Positions 20,422 to 30,054 are shown, numbered from the stretch's first letter. The stretch is 37,030 bases of DNA from Nemertoderma westbladi (GCA_032718475.1 JAUCBJ010003393.1:1-37030); one strand, 5' to 3'. Notes: a model not told the origin generated them from the sequence alone. Program-made: numbers and translations.

Positions 20422-21354
20422 TCACACATTTCTTGGTGTCCTATCCTCGCTCGCGTGCACTTTCTTACAAATCATACAGTTCCGTGTTACCAAACTCAAT
20501 GCCTTGCTAGGCCTAATCAGTACAAACCTCGAGCGTAAGTGTGATAGACAGTGATGCCGACCTACGTGTTTCAGTCGTACATGTGCGTCCAGTATCATAG
20601 CGCGCTGTAAGCGCGCGTTGCGGTATGATGATAGGATATCAAAGTCAATGTTTTGGAGTCTGGACTTGTGACAAAGTAAGCCCCTATAGATTATCAGACT
20701 CCAACTCAGGATCGGTGAAGGATTGATCTGTTTACCCTGATTGATCGCTGTGAACTCTCGTGCGAAATATCGCAATTGATAATGTCTTATAATATCAACT
20801 TCACAAAGACCAACTTTCTCCAAGGTAAGCCTTCTAGGAAAGTCGCGTTTGCCTCTGGCATATTGAGCCATGCTAACTTGCGGCACGCGTCAGTCCATGA
20901 TCTAGTTAGGTTGACTATCCTGTCAACGTAAGTGTTAGTGACGTCATCAGGTAAGGTATAGTCAAAGTGTGGGTACTTGTTCGGACTTGGTAGGCCCACG
21001 GGCCTTCCGGTGAGTGTCTCCCTTTGTACAATAGGTTTGTCTGAGTCCTCAAGTATTTTAATCTCCATGGTCTTACCTTTACCGTCCACACTCATTGAAT
21101 TGACTGGCAGTAACGGTTTCAACTCTACAGTATTAGTGTGTTCCTGTGAGCTCGTAAGCTTCCTAACCTTAGTCCCACGTTTACCTGTAGATGGTAAGTC
21201 AAGTATTTTCCTTGAGTGGAGTGTGATCGCTGTGGCCACACCTTCGATGCCCAAGGAAATCAAATTCGGTAAGTTGTTAATACCTAGTGGGTGTGTACTA
21301 GTCCTCTCCAATGGATTCATTGCGTCCTTATAGCACACGTCGTTACTTTCCAAT
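20422..21354 (-). pseudogene. Giant element RNase H-integrase linker and HHCC zinc-binding domain
   Basis: The zinc-binding domain at 20422-20620 is HVRLKHVGRHH... with CMICKK, and PSPILSWSLIIYRGLL lies before it. Upstream, in another phase (20787-21354), is a Pro/Ser/Thr-rich linker carrying PVGLPSPNK, a variant hairpin copy, and RIVNLTRSWTDACRKLAWL. The shift lies in the 100-base overlap near 20800-20886. The linker is longer than in BEL-A. Confidence 0.8.
20989..21008 (-). repeat. Hairpin repeat copy 6, compensatory variant (in pol)
   Basis: Minus strand GGAAGGCCCGTGGGCCTACC. Positions 8 and 13 changed together from T-A to C-G, keeping the stem. Read in frame 1 as GRPVGLP. Confidence 0.75.
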
Positions 21355-21790
21355 TGTTTGTCTAGTGGAAAGTCTAGTAGACAGTCTGGTGAGGCGTCCG
21401 GCGAACAGTCTGGTGAGATGGGTGGTGAGACATAGCACGGAACTTCCGGTGAAATGTCCTGTCGTCTGTCCCAAAGAAAGTCTGGCGTAGCTTCTGTCAG
21501 AATGTCTGGTCCAAAGTCTAGTGGACAGTCTGTCGAGATGTATGGAGGAAAGTCTGGTGAGATGTCCGGTAGACAATCTGTCGAGAGTTCCATAAAACAA
21601 TCTGGCGAATAATCCGGAAAACAGTCTGGTGTCGCTTCTGGCGAATAATCTGGCGAGTCATCTCGTGAACAAAGAAACGTCTGGTGAAATCTCCCGCGGA
21701 ACATCCGGTGAAAGATTCGTACGAATGTCTGGTCGAGTGTCTGCTGAGACGTCTGGCGTAATGTCAGGTCTAACGTCCAGGTCATCAGAT
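21355..21790 (-). repeat. Degenerate 24-bp repeat array (SPD repeats) inside pol
   Basis: About 17 imperfect 24-base units encode an 8-residue pattern centred on SPD, TPD or STD followed by Cys, Tyr, Phe or Ile. Examples are TPDCFPDY, SPDCFMEL, STDCLPDI. In DNA it reads as recurring GTCTGGTGA/GTCCGGT words. It lies between RNase H and integrase. Two phases stay open over it; the pol phase appears to change within the array near 21660. Confidence 0.85.
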
Positions 21791-21860
21791 TTCATCCGTC
21801 CTTGTTTACTCTTGACCTTGGCGTTGGCTTTCACTTTGGACTTAACAACAGTGTCGATTT

Positions 21861-22658
21861 TTATCTCGGCACCCTCCGGTACCGTGTTAGTTGTCGCGTC
21901 AAATAACGGTGGCCATTCGTCCGATGGTCGTGGTAGGAAGTCAGGTCCTCTAAACCAAAAGGATTTATTGTCCGGTTTACAAAAGTCAATGACGCGATGT
22001 CAGCTGGGTTCAGTTTCCCTGGACAGTGACGCCAATCTTGTTTGTGCGACAGGTCCAATATTTCAGCCCATCTGTTGGCTACAAAAGTCTTGAACTTAAA
22101 TGTTTCGTTGTTTATGTAGCAAAGTACCAACGTGGCATCCGTCTAATACGTGACCTTCAAGTTAGCCTCCAGCTCGCGTTGAACTAGACTGACAATATCG
22201 GTGGATATCGTCCCGGCTTGCAGCTCTCCACGAGGTACAGTCATATACTTCAATGGCATTGTTCTAGCCCTAGAAATAACGAGAGACACATCGTAGCTGT
22301 CCGATTCCACTTGTTGTCTAAGGTATAAGGTAACCCCCAGTCCATCCTTACTAGCGTCGCTGAAACTGTGAAGCTCTAAGTCGGCAGGAAAGGTGGTCTG
22401 CAAAGGAAAGTATACCCTCGGTATGGTATAGTCTTGTAAGAACGTCAGTTGGGCTTCCCAGTCCTTCCATTGTTCAGCTAACTTTGCTGGGATAGGATCA
22501 TCCCATTCCAGTCCGGCTTGCCAAATGCTGCGGAGTATGATCCTGGCGTGTAGGATCACTGGACTAATGAGACATAATGGGTCATACAATCGACTCATGG
22601 TCGATAAGCAAGTCCTCTTTGTGAGAGGTCTAGTCTGGTCATTGGACCTTACTCGCAC
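21861..22658 (-). pseudogene. Giant element RT connection and RNase H
   Basis: The frame 22143-22658 holds the post-palm region (MSRLYDPLCLISPVILHAR, QAGLEWDDPIP) and the RNase H start (LHSFSDASKDGLGVTLYLR, with the catalytic Asp), then MTVPRGELQAG with the Glu. A TAG at 22143-22145 interrupts just before TDATLVLCYI, where BEL/Pao proteins have a Trp-Thr-Asp motif, so a TGG-to-TAG change is likely. Past it, the same phase continues with FVANRWAEILDL and KLNPADIAS to about 21960, then shifts. The order matches BEL-A. Confidence 0.85.
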
Positions 22659-23127
22659 CCTAAACCTATCGGTGTTTGGGTCCCAACTAAGTCCTAATAC
22701 CTTGGTCGTAGGTTGAGGTTATAGGTCTAAGTCCAAGTCACCTCCACTGTGATCCATCGGGTCAAATGAGTTTACTAGTTCGGGTTCGTTGGAAGCGAAC
22801 TTAGTGAGGCGAAATCCGCCCTCGGCGAGACAATCTTGGAGTTGGTGCGCTACGGTCGTAGCATACTCCAGAGTGTCACAACTCTTGAGGCCGTCACTCT
22901 CGTTCCACTGTCTGAGCTACTTCTGGGTCAAATTGGTCTCGTCTGTCCAATGCTGTTTACTTTAAGGCGTACATGGTGCAGTTAGGGCTATCCCTGGCCC
23001 CGAAGACTCTTACCTGCATTTGGTAAGTTTCTGGCAGAAGTTTCTGTCCGGGTACCAAAGAAACCTCAAACTGTCCCTGTCCCACTCCAAAGCCTTAACC
23101 TGGTGAAACATGGCCTCTACATCACAG
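22659..23127 (-). pseudogene. Giant element RT palm, badly broken
   Basis: Short frames in at least three phases cover the palm: CDVEAMFHQV with the first catalytic Asp and LRFLWYP near 23050-23125, VFGARDSPN near 23000, and DGLKSCDTLEYATTVAHQL near 22800-22890. The second catalytic box should lie just before DGLKS (near 22895). Instead the DNA reads through VERES directly into DGLKS, so the YVDD box has been deleted. Several frameshifts and stops are present. Confidence 0.8.
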
Positions 23128-23740
23128 GTGAACTTTGTGTTGTCTAAAACGCATTAGGACTCCCATGAGGTAATTATTCATATTCAGCCTGTCCATCAGT
23201 TCGCTGTACATCCCTTGTATAGACATCCCTTGGTAAAGCGCGGCGCAGTCATTGACTACACGCACCTTGCCAGGTTTGTCCGTGTCCGGGTGTCTAACAA
23301 AATGATGTGGCAGGTAATATGTTTGATCTGTGGTTACCTCGGGATTTAACATCCTAATGGCGTATCCCTTTTGGAGATACGTCTGAAGTTGCGCATTGTA
23401 TTGCATATGGGCTGTCTCATCACGCAACAATCGCTGCCTTATTGATTTGAGTAGCCTCAAAGCAAGCGGGTAGTTGTTAACGAGCTTAGGTTGTCCATGG
23501 CGCCACAACATGCCAATTTCGTAGTGGCCATTCGCAGTCTGGCGAATGGTATCTCTCATAATATTTAATGACCGTTTTTCCTGTTCTGACATAGCGGTCT
23601 CGTAACTACCAGGTTCTGCTGAGTCCTGTTCTAACCATTTAATGGTCCGTTCAGTCAGCAGTCGGTCAAGCGCTGCTTGCACTGCACCATAGTCCTCGTC
23701 TACGTCTTCGTCCGCTGCGGTGGCTAGTGTCAATGTGTCT

Positions 23741-23760
23741 GGTAGGCTCGCAAGCCTTCC
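23741..23760 (-). repeat. Hairpin repeat copy 7 (before RT)
   Basis: Exact consensus, read as GRLASLP. Confidence 0.92.
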
Positions 23761-23818
23761 GGTGTCACTAGTCGGCGTCGAAACGTCGTGAGGCGGTTTG
23801 ATAACCTTTTGATCTGTC

Positions 23819-23838
23819 GGTATGCTCGCAAGCCTTCC
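23819..23838 (-). repeat. Hairpin repeat copy 8 (before RT)
   Basis: Position 16 is changed, losing one pair. Read as GRLASIP. Confidence 0.9.
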
Positions 23839-23896
23839 AAGATCAACGACCGGTGTCGAAGCCTGGTGAGTGGGGTCAATGACCTTCGGATTTATC

Positions 23897-23916
23897 GGTA
23901 GACTCGCAAGCCTTCC
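23897..23916 (-). repeat. Hairpin repeat copy 9 (before RT)
   Basis: The change at position 15 leaves a G-U pair. Read as GRLASLP. Confidence 0.92.
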
Positions 23917-24078
23917 AAAACCCTCATTCATCGAGTCATCCACAGCAACAACCCTTTGGTCTTCAGTAGTCAATACAACCTCTTTCGCTGCAAGTAGCTG
24001 TAAGTCAGAGGTCCGTGTGGTTGTGTCCAGATCAGTTACGTCAGTATCAGTTACGTCAGTGTTAGCGACGCAAGTCTG

Positions 24079-24811
24079 TCATAGTACAGTCTGTACAATT
24101 GGACCACAGGAGTGTGAAGGAGAATTATCTATCGTGGTAGTCAGTAAACTACACATACTCAAAACGTCGTCCTCCTGGTCACTTACCTCTAGTGAACGCA
24201 CTGGTGCTCTAGTATACCAACCTATGGGAGTTCTACATGTGTAGGGGTTGCCCGCTGTAATAACAGATGGGCGTGTCTCCCATACCTGATGTAAGTTAAA
24301 CTGGTCTGTCCCAATCAACATCTCGATTGAGCGAAAGTTAACAGGACATTCTGGTATTCCAAGGTGTCGGAAATACTTACGATCTTCTGCTGATTGCTGC
24401 GAAGTCCTTCGTAGCTGCAAAGGTCAAATTTCTAACCGGAAGTAATGAGCGCTCCACCTTGCTGTGTTCCACTTTGGAAAGAAGAGTATCTAAAGTTAAT
24501 TTAACTCTCGTCACAGGAATCACTCTCTTACCATGCATGCTGCTTACAGTATACTGAGCAGTCTTACCTTTACTCATGTCAGTAACTACATCGGCTACTT
24601 GTTCGTCGACGCAACTATGCGATGACGCAGAGTCTAGGATAGCGTATATACGCCTGCTCCCTCGGGTTCCGGTAATCTTTATAGGAATCACGCTAAACCC
24701 TTTCAATTGGTTCTGTGTGAGGAGTGTTATGGATGGTTGTTCCTCCTCCGCATGCACATAAAAGGTGTCATCTTCCTCCTCGTCCTCGTCCGATGATCCT
24801 GATTGATCCAT
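24079..24811 (-). pseudogene. Giant element protease and pro-RT linker
   Basis: The first frame (24377-24811) starts at ATG within the acidic stretch SSDEDEEEDD and contains the aspartic protease loop AILDSASSHSCVDEQ, of DUF1758 type. The next frame (24079-24420) continues after a one-base shift near 24400 with HLGIPECPVNFRSIEMLIG and TPIGWYTRAPV, which is the region following the protease in BEL/Pao. It ends at TGA 24079, beyond which the same phase runs on toward RT. The ATG at 24811 lies inside the left arm of the 177-bp palindrome, so it need not be the original start; gag and pro were probably continuous. Confidence 0.85.
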
Positions 24812-24936
24812 ACAGTTAGTATAGAAGTTATGGATTTCGCATGGGCGCGCCCCATGCGAAATCCATAACTTCTATACTAACTGTATGGATCAATCAGGAT
24901 CATCGGACGAGGACGAGGAGGAAGATGACACCTTTT
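24760..24936. repeat. 177-bp near-perfect palindrome at the gag/protease boundary
   Basis: Arms of 86 bases (24760-24845 and 24851-24936) are exact reverse complements, separated by CGCGC. The left arm is the original coding sequence (acidic start of protease). The right arm is its inverted duplicate and replaces the end of gag with an antisense reading. The centre contains GGCGCGCC. Confidence 0.95.
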
Positions 24937-25556
24937 CTAGCCGCTTTATCTGGATGCTTTCGTCGAAAGTGTTTGGTGGGAGTATGACTATTTGTGTGGA
25001 GTAACGCGTCATGGTTACGTCCACATAGAGGACATGTATCATGTCCTGGGCAATCCTTCCGGACGTGTCCAGGCATGGTACATCTCCAACAAGAATCCAA
25101 CAGTCGAATTTGGAGTCTTCTCTCTTCAACTCCCAACTCTCTAAAGGCACGACATCCACGTATGTAATATCCGCTGTAGTTTCTGCTGTTTCGTTCACAA
25201 TATGGGCATCCCATATAATCCGCCGGCAACTGTTGTCGTGGCTGTTTGGTGCCGATAGGCGTCAGAACTTTAGAAGTGTCTGTTGGGGTGGCATAAGTCA
25301 CGGTTTTTAAGTTTCGGCTCACCAGACAGAACCTGGAGCAAGTAATTAAACTTCTCCGTTGAGGTGAAGGCACACTTAGCGATATGGGACTCTACGTAGT
25401 CTACCAGCCTACGCCAGTGCTTCGTGTTGCCAGAGAACTTCGGCGGTTGTTGTGCCGGTAATCCGTGTCTGGCCGCAAACTTAGCAATCTCGCTAACTAA
25501 GTCTAACTGTCCACGTCCCTGTTCGGTTACGTCGTCCAGTCATTCCCTTCCGTGCG
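24937..25556 (-). pseudogene. Giant element gag, capsid remnant and zinc knuckles
   Basis: From about 25540 to 25310 one phase reads PPKFSGNTKHWRRLVDYVESH and TEKFNYLLQVLSGEPK, the DUF1759-like core of BEL/Pao gag. A one-base shift in an A run near 25308 leads back into the main gag phase, with CPYCERN, RAFRELGVEERR, CWRCTMPGHVRKDC (CX2CX4HX4C) and CPLCGRNHDALLH. This is the usual zinc-knuckle block of the family, which packages the RNA. The frame then runs into the inverted arm of the palindrome and stops near 24900. Two indels but few stops distinguish this part from the upstream gag. Confidence 0.85.
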
Positions 25557-25994
25557 TTATCCGTCGGTAGGAAATGTTAATGGGATCTTCTTCTCGATGG
25601 TTCGGAGTCTGTCTAGTCTCCTGTTCTCTCCGTGGTGGTCGATGTTGTCTAGGTTGTTCCACTTCCACAGTCGCTCTTCTATCTGAGGTAGTCGATCCGT
25701 TACAGGTCGCATTATTTCGGTGAGTCTGTTGGTGCGAATCGTCTCAGTCGGTTGTAACACAGGTTTCTGGACGGGTGTTTCTCATGGAGGATTGTTGATG
25801 TAATGATTCGTCGATCTCTCCTCTCGTTTGTAATCATCCGCCGGTCCAGTACGGAATATTTCCCTCTCGGTCGACTCCGAGTCACTAGAGGAGTCGCTGT
25901 CATCCGGATAAGGTGGTTGATGTGTTCGCGTCCGGTGTATTATTCTTGTCGGTCGCGTCTGTCTTTGTACGGCGTCCTCGGTTCTTCGTCTTCT

Positions 25995-26014
25995 GGTAGG
26001 CTCGCAAGCCTTCC
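25995..26014 (-). repeat. Hairpin repeat copy 10 (gag)
   Basis: Exact consensus, read in frame 2 as WKACEPT. Confidence 0.92.
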
Positions 26015-26099
26015 ATGAAGTCATAGGTCTCGATAAGTTCCTGTGGATGTACTCCACAAACTTCGTCCATTGTTCGGTGTCCTCGGTTCATCACCGTCT

Positions 26100-26119
26100 G
26101 GTAGGCTTGCAAGCCTTCC
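26100..26119 (-). repeat. Hairpin repeat copy 11 (gag)
   Basis: Loop TGCA, read in frame 2 as WKACKPT. Confidence 0.92.
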
Positions 26120-26870
26120 ACGAAGTCATAGGTCTCGTTACACAGTGTGTCAGTGGTCGAATAAAGCAGCCAGGATTCGTAGTCGGTCTGTAAATGACTG
26201 GGTTCGCGCAGCACGTTACAGGTTTAACTGCTAACGGCTTACTTACCTGCTTAACTGTCATAAGTACAGGTTCCTCTCTTCCTACGAGTAAACTCTGGCT
26301 TACTGTAGGTGGACTACTTACTTCACCTGCTAAAATCGGCAATGACGTCGCTCTAGGTTGCGGTATTTCTGTCACAACAAACCTGTTACCTTGCATTGAA
26401 CGCACAGGTGATATTTCCTTCGGTTTTGCAACTATGACCAGTTTTACTGGAGTTGTGGGTTTGAGCATAGGAATAACTTGGGGAAAACATTGACAATAAT
26501 CCTCGATGAACTCCTCTCCTTGATCTATAACTCCCACACTTCCTTCCTCGATTCGCTTCTGAATTCCGCGATATTGAGTCTTCATGCGATCCAGGGCAGA
26601 CAAGTCATGTCTAGCTCGAGACCATATAGATCTATAAGTTTCGAGTTCGAGGTCCTCTTGCGCGTTCGCCACCTCGCACGATCTGCAATTTAGTTCGAAC
26701 TGGAGCCGCATCTCCCTTTCGCGTCGATCGGCTACCTGTTGTTGTGCCGCTCACTCCGCTTCCTGTATGGCTAAATGAGCGTTTATTTGTCATGCCTCCA
26801 ACTTGGCACGAGCATTGGATGCTGCTTTCTTCCGTGCTAACTCAGCTGCGTTTACCACCGCAACTCGTGC

Positions 26871-26980
26871 TAACTCGTCAGCTGCTGCCTGTCGTGCCAA
26901 CTCGTCAGCTGCCGCTTGTCGTGCTAACTCATCAGCTGCCGCCTGTCGTGCTAACTCGTCGGCTGCTGCCGCTGCGGCCG
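26871..26980 (-). repeat. 27-bp tandem repeat in gag coiled coil
   Basis: Four units of 27 bases encode ADELARQAA. The array is Ala-rich and in frame with gag. Long opposite-strand frames here are by-products of the repeat. Confidence 0.9.
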
Positions 26981-27250
26981 CTTTTCGCCCTAAATCCACC
27001 TCTAATCTCCGCATTTCTGATGCTTCAAATTCGGCTTGAGCCTGGAGTTTTGCAAATTTCGCTACATCGTCTCGTCACTGTCTTTCTCTTTCAGCCGCAA
27101 TCTGTGCCAACTGCCGTTGCGTTTCTTCCTCAGCGACTTGTTGTCGGCTTGCAACCTCCTGTTGTTGTCGAGTAATTACAGACGCTGTCCTACTAACATC
27201 GCCAATGTCGCTCCGTACACTAACAAATGATCTATCCAGTTGTGGAATTT

Positions 27251-27270
27251 GGTAGGCTCGCGAGCCTTCC
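27251..27270 (-). repeat. Hairpin repeat copy 12 (gag)
   Basis: Loop CGCG, read in frame 3 as EGSRAYQ. Confidence 0.92.
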
Positions 27271-27989
27271 GTAGTTAGAACTTCCGTCATCCCTCACGGT
27301 TCGACTTCCAGTTCTTCGATCGGTACGCTGCATCTACGAAGAAAATTGGTGAGTGTCTCTAACCTCCCGTCCAGTTAGTATAGTTCTTCTTCCTCTTTGG
27401 GTTGTAACAACGCGTCCGAAACTGACTCACCTAACAGTTGGTCAAACTGCTGAGCCAATCTTACTACTGATTTAAACTGAATGAGGCTTTCCCTCGCACT
27501 TACCAACTTATCTATTATCTTTACCTGAGTAAAGTTGTCGCCACGCAACTCTGCAAGTTCGTGTAAACCTTTCAGTTTATCTACGGAGGCATGTATCCTA
27601 CTTTCTATCCTTACCTGTAAGGTGTAGAACTCGTATCTCGACATTGGGGCGGTTAACTCGCGTAAAACGCGAAAACTTTCTCCGAAGTTTCGAGTAATCT
27701 GGGCCATGTGTCCTCCTATACTCCTAATAATGTTCTCCTGGCTTCCAGTCGAACTTACCATGTCCGGTTCCCACGATCTGGTCTGCGGGACGGTAAGGAA
27801 ATCTTCGATTCTGCCGTCGCCATGCGTTGCAGCTTCTGGTATTTCCGTTCGGGGTACCGGCGATGCACGCGGTGTGACATCGGTAGAATCTTGGGTTTTT
27901 CTTCTCGGTTCGTCTACTGTCGATCTATCCAGGTCGCACGAGTCATAGTCGGTAGGTGGTTATCGAGTCGAATGTGGGGTATCACTCAT

Positions 27990-28674
27990 GTCTTATTATA
28001 TACGTCAAGTACGGGTAATAAAATGTCAAAGTATCAGAATGTCGAAATGTCAAAATGTCAAAATGTCAAACTTACCTTGGTATATATATATACTATATAT
28101 ATACCCTAACCGGTACAAATAAAATCAAAAGTATATAATAAAATATGTAATAATCTAGCCTACCGACTAAATTTGTACGAATAAGTGAGATAACGGTATA
28201 CGCTACCAAAATGTAGATCAACAAGTACAAATAATAGGCAAAACAGCAACGTCTAATGGGAAAATAAGTACCAACAACACTACTAATTAGACAGTGGAAC
28301 CCACAAATTTTGAGTACTACTGTGCTCTTAAGTTTGAACGACACGAGTCGTAAAACTTACGCTCCTTTGATCTTCCAGTCGTGCAAATTCCCAAATACAA
28401 ACCGGACGTGGGTCGTTCCGTTTTCAGCATCGCGGACAAATTTTATGTCTCCCAAACTTTGCGAAAAGCGGTCTAATCCCTCGAAGCGGTCCAGAAATGA
28501 GTCCTTGAGTCCTGAAAGGTCGAAGGTGAGAGTTTTACTTCTACTCTACGAAAATCTTCCTAGGTACTGATACAACTTGGTCTTTAAACCCTATGTACCT
28601 TTTCAAGTACCGAAAAGTAACACCGCACACACACGGCGTAAAACAAATTACTACAAAGTGTCTATTCTAATACA
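27990..28674 (-). other. Leader of the giant element between 5' LTR and gag
   Basis: 685 bases with no supported gene. It contains a short tandem run of AATGTCAA words (28020-28070), a TATATA block (28082-28105) and AT-rich DNA. A hydrophobic open frame at 28093-28344 is probably chance in low-complexity sequence. Confidence 0.6.
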
Positions 28675-29866
28675 TGGGCGAGTCAAATACCCGGCGAACT
28701 AGACAAAACAGGATACCCGTCCTCTAACCGGTGAGGCAGATGTACATTCTATGGTGACAGACCAAACTCACAAGGAAACAATCCCCGCGCAGTGAATCCT
28801 AACTATCACTAATGGACCCAAATACCGTAAACTTGCCGCCGTGTGATTTATATGGTTTATATACGGGCTAGTGGATTTATAGACTAGCGTAACAATACTG
28901 ACCGTACTAAATCAGTCAAAAGGGGGTCGTGCCTAAAGTAACAATACTGTCGGCAGAAACAACAGTCTAATAAGTAAATACTCCTCTTGCCATAAACTAA
29001 ATATCATATATCCTAAATTTACAAACTACGAATAGTAAAACTACCGTAGATCCTATCTGAGAATAACCTAAAGTAGGTAATAACTAGTAGAGCTCTAAGA
29101 GTACATATGTTTTAGGGCATGAGTGTGTGTTTGTGTGTTACGAATACAACAATTTTGGTGTACTCCATTGTACTAGGTTTTATTGAATTTTGACCGAAAC
29201 AATACCAGGCACTAGCTACGAAAATAAGCTAGTCGCACTCTGTAGGGCTTAATACTTACAAAATGACATCGAAGCTCTCTCCTTCCTATCCACAACTCAA
29301 CCGGGCAATTACGGTGTTAGTAACTACACCCGTGATCGGCACAAATACCAGATTCTGGTTGTAAGATAAGAAATAGTTGTTAATTGCTACCGTACGTTAG
29401 CTGATCTGGTATACAAATTTGATTCTAGAATTTTATTGCTGCGGTGGTTAGCAGCAATACCTATCAGTATGTGGCAAGGCGCGGTAGGATATTAACAAAA
29501 CCTCCCTAGGCCAAGCATGTGCCAGTAGCAGAAATACTCCTTGCCTGATCAAATGTCGCGGGCTCAGGCAGGGGGTGGGTACTAATGTATAAGCTACAAA
29601 GTGAACCGGTACCGAACTGTCAGTACTACAAATCACTAAATTATGGAACATAATATGCTGTCTGTACTTAAAGTGTACTTGCGTACTGAATATAAATGTT
29701 TAAGGTTTACAGCATATTTATGTAATTTACCAAAGATTTATCAAAGTTCAAGTTAATGTAACTAGAAAGGGTATACAAGATTAACAAGATAAGTTAAGGC
29801 AAATAGTGTAGGGTAATAAGATAACTTAATGGTGTTAGTGAGAGTGATAACCGAAGGCAAACCGGC

Positions 29867-30003
29867 CCTTATATAGCAAATATGGGACATAGAATTCACT
29901 AGAACCTTCCAGAGCATTCCATGGCCTCACATTGGAGCAATAAGATGTTCTATGCCCAATGATTGGCCCAACTCATCGTTCCACATATTGTACGCACCTC
30001 ATT
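29867..30003 (-). promoter_or_regulatory. LTR promoter, right copy (would drive gag-pol)
   Basis: The same minus-strand TATA box (29867-29876) and the CCAAT boxes upstream of it are preserved in the 5' LTR. This copy would drive the genomic RNA of the element. Confidence 0.65.
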
Positions 30004-30054
30004 GGCTTATCTAATCAATCAGATCGAAAATAAATAGCCCAAAACTGCAAATTT

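Larger units (their letters stand above)
23741..23937 (-). repeat. 78-bp tandem repeat carrying the hairpin
   Basis: Hairpin copies at 23741, 23819 and 23897 are exactly 78 bases apart, with similar sequence between them. Two full units and part of a third are present, and the 26-residue period keeps the reading frame. Confidence 0.9.
23122..24078 (-). pseudogene. Giant element RT N-terminal region with GRLAS repeats
   Basis: The frame is open from TGA at about 24078 down to 23122. The RT part begins near 23580 with WLEQDSAE, then HYEIGMLWRHGQPKL, YLPHHFVRHP, KVRVVNDCAA and MGVLMRFRQHK, all typical of BEL/Pao. It then shifts by one base before the first catalytic Asp. Upstream of it (23720-23930) is a repeat of 78 bp (26 residues), each unit starting GRLASLP or GRLASIP. 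GRLASLP is the hairpin sequence read in frame 1. The true protein start is upstream, in the protease. Confidence 0.88.
25990..26130 (-). repeat. 105-bp tandem duplication carrying the hairpin in gag
   Basis: Hairpins at 25995 and 26100 are 105 bases apart within matching flanks (both read MTSWKAC.PTR). In the unit at 25995 the codons after the hairpin are AGA CGA AGA, while in the unit at 26100 they are CGG TGA TGA. The pair thus shows a CGA-to-TGA change directly. Confidence 0.9.
25557..27989 (-). pseudogene. Giant element gag, N-terminal and coiled-coil region with ten in-frame stops
   Basis: A single minus-strand phase runs from ATG 27989 to 25557. It is interrupted only by stops at 27960, 27375, 27294, 27075, 26790, 26751, 26091, 26088, 25782 and 25557 (lowest base of each codon; TAA three times, TGA seven). 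Between stops it is coherent. Residues 75-205 are helical (FRVLRELTAPMSRYEFY). From about 27250 to 26600 it is Glu/Gln/Arg/Ala-rich, probably coiled coil, with four ADELARQAA repeats. It is followed by RSCEVANAQEDLELETYRS and a Pro-rich part. Hairpin copies lie at 27251, 26100 and 25995. The ATG is 313 bases beyond the LTR-proximal end of the leader's AT-rich block, which suits a gag start. BEL/Pao gag is inferred from the downstream capsid and knuckles. Confidence 0.75.

Noticed and set aside
24890-25198. 102-residue minus-strand frame rich in Ser/Asp
   Set aside because: Overlaps the gag zinc-knuckle frame in another phase and partly reads the inverted arm of the palindrome.
26744-27175. 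Plus-strand frames over the Ala-rich region
   Set aside because: By-products of the 27-bp repeat in gag; no homology.
14798-27270. CRISPR-like array from the repeated 20-bp motif
   Set aside because: Spacing is irregular over 12 kb, repeats lie inside coding frames, there are no cas genes, and this is an animal genome.
25557-27989. Stop-codon readthrough or an altered genetic code
   Set aside because: All three stops occur, ordinary retroelement frames nearby use the standard code, and a CGA/TGA pair in duplicated units favours mutation.
28093-28344. 83-residue hydrophobic minus-strand frame as a membrane protein
   Set aside because: AT-rich low-complexity leader; no conserved feature.
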